Below, one piece after another: positions 6,887-7,504 of a DNA stretch of 7,504 bases. The DNA is from an uncultured Alistipes sp. (lineage in GTDB: Bacteria; Bacteroidota; Bacteroidia; Bacteroidales; Rikenellaceae): NCBI GenBank assembly GCA_900769745.1, contig CAAGHX010000133.1:1-7504 (forward strand), written 5' to 3'. The notes under the pieces were generated by a model. It saw only the letters and a program-made list of their open reading frames with translations. It had not been told where the DNA came from and did no database searches. The position numbers were made by a program, and so were the translations under genes. Each line of letters starts with the position of its first letter. The first letter of the stretch is position 1.

Positions 6887-7504
6887 TTAATCTCTCTGGA
6901 AAATATCGCGTGTATAAACTTTTTCAGCTACATCGTCAAGGCACACATCGTAACGATTTGCGATGATTGCCTGGCTCATCTGCTTAAATTTCGCCAAATC
7001 ATTCACAACAAGACTACCGAAGAATGTCTCACCGTCCTGCATCGTAGGCTCATAGATAACGATTGTAGCGCCCTTTGCCTTGATGCGCTTCATAATACCC
7101 TGTATAGCACTCTGGCGGAAATTATCAGAGTTTGACTTCATAGTCAAGCGATATACACCGATAACGCACTCCTTCTCCGACGACTCGCTCCACGCGCTTG
7201 AGCCAACATAATAGCCAGCCTTTGCCAAAACCTGATCTGCGATAAAATCCTTGCGAGTGCGGTTACTCTCAACGATTGCAGACATCATATTCTGAGGCAC
7301 ATCAGCATAGTTGGCAAGTAGCTGCTTTGTATCCTTTGGCAAGCAGTAGCCGCCATAGCCAAACGATGGGTTATTGTAGTGAGAACCGATACGTGGATCC
7401 AGACCAACGCCCTCGATGATTGCCTGGGTATCCAAGCCTTTCATCTCGGCATATGTATCAAGCTCATTGAAATAGCTTACGCGAAGTGCCAAATAGGTAT
7501 TGGC
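6887..7504 (-). CDS. ugd: UDP-glucose 6-dehydrogenase (3' half, cut by window end)
   Basis: The last 205 codons of a nucleotide-sugar dehydrogenase that oxidises UDP-glucose to UDP-glucuronate with two NAD. The open frame runs to the window edge with no in-frame stop and reads ANTYLALRVSYFNELDTYAE from position 7504; an internal TTG at 7492 is not the start. The visible part resembles streptococcal HasB: NPSFGYGGYCLPKDTKQLL (46-64 of the visible part) holds the catalytic Cys at codon 7345-7343 and the Asp four residues later. Numbering agrees with S. pyogenes UDPGDH, where Asn208 and Cys260 are 52 residues apart, as are N2 and C54 here. The UDP-sugar-binding C-terminal domain follows with GVYRLTMKSNSDNFR, YEP and a final VYTRDIFQRD. 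The short class of about 390-400 residues is implied. UDP-ManNAc or UDP-GlcNAc dehydrogenases are less likely because of the HasB-like GYGGYCLPKDTKQL and YRLTMKSNSDNFR stretches. It would supply UDP-glucuronate, for a uronic acid in the polymer. Confidence 0.95.
   Translation of the reverse strand, partial: ANTYLALRVSYFNELDTYAEMKGLDTQAIIEGVGLDPRIGSHYNNPSFGYGGYCLPKDTKQLLANYADVPQNMMSAIVESNRTRKDFIADQVLAKAGYYVGSSAWSESSEKECVIGVYRLTMKSNSDNFRQSAIQGIMKRIKAKGATIVIYEPTMQDGETFFGSLVVNDLAKFKQMSQAIIANRYDVCLDDVAEKVYTRDIFQRD

Noticed and set aside
6528..7135. Plus-strand open frames opposite rmlA and ugd
   Set aside because: Antisense shadows of two well-identified genes; no family resemblance in the translations.

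Overview
The window is part of a surface-polysaccharide (O-antigen or capsule) locus from a bacterium. All eight genes lie on the minus strand, so transcription runs from high to low coordinates. A member of the Bacteroidota, probably Bacteroidales, is the best guess. None of the visible starts has a recognisable Shine-Dalgarno sequence (leaders are AT-rich), the 377-residue RmlB resembles the long form I associate with that phylum, and the flippase resembles a family common in Bacteroidales capsule loci. The genus cannot be fixed from this sequence.

In transcription order: the 3' half of ugd, UDP-glucose 6-dehydrogenase (7504-6887, cut by the window end); then the complete dTDP-L-rhamnose set rmlA (6863-5958), rmlC (5961-5386), rmlD (5396-4515) and rmlB (4456-3323); then a Wzx-type flippase (3268-1757) and a Wzy-type polymerase (1695-418); last, the 5' third of a CapE/FnlA-type UDP-GlcNAc 4,6-dehydratase/5-epimerase (397-1, cut by the window start). 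Spacing is tight throughout: rmlA/rmlC overlap by 4 bases, rmlC/rmlD by 11, and the remaining gaps are 20 to 61 bases. No gap holds a convincing promoter or terminator, so one long transcript starting upstream of the window is likely.

The genes fit one pathway. Ugd would supply UDP-glucuronate, RmlABCD dTDP-L-rhamnose, and the CapE/FnlA-like enzyme the first intermediate towards UDP-L-FucNAc or a related 2-acetamido-2,6-dideoxy-L-hexose. Wzx would flip the finished lipid-linked repeat unit and Wzy would polymerise it. No glycosyltransferase is visible, so those genes should lie outside the window, most simply beyond position 1.

Base composition is mosaic. Sampled lines of ugd and the rml genes are about 40-55% GC, wzx about 30%, wzy about 17-27%, and the capE fragment about 33-42%. 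This is the usual pattern of a conserved sugar-nucleotide block joined to a variable serotype-specific block, with a sharp join near 3323. I found no tRNA, rRNA, CRISPR array, insertion sequence or unexplained stretch over 300 bases, and nothing that supports a new type of system. The most strain-specific parts are the Wzx and Wzy proteins.
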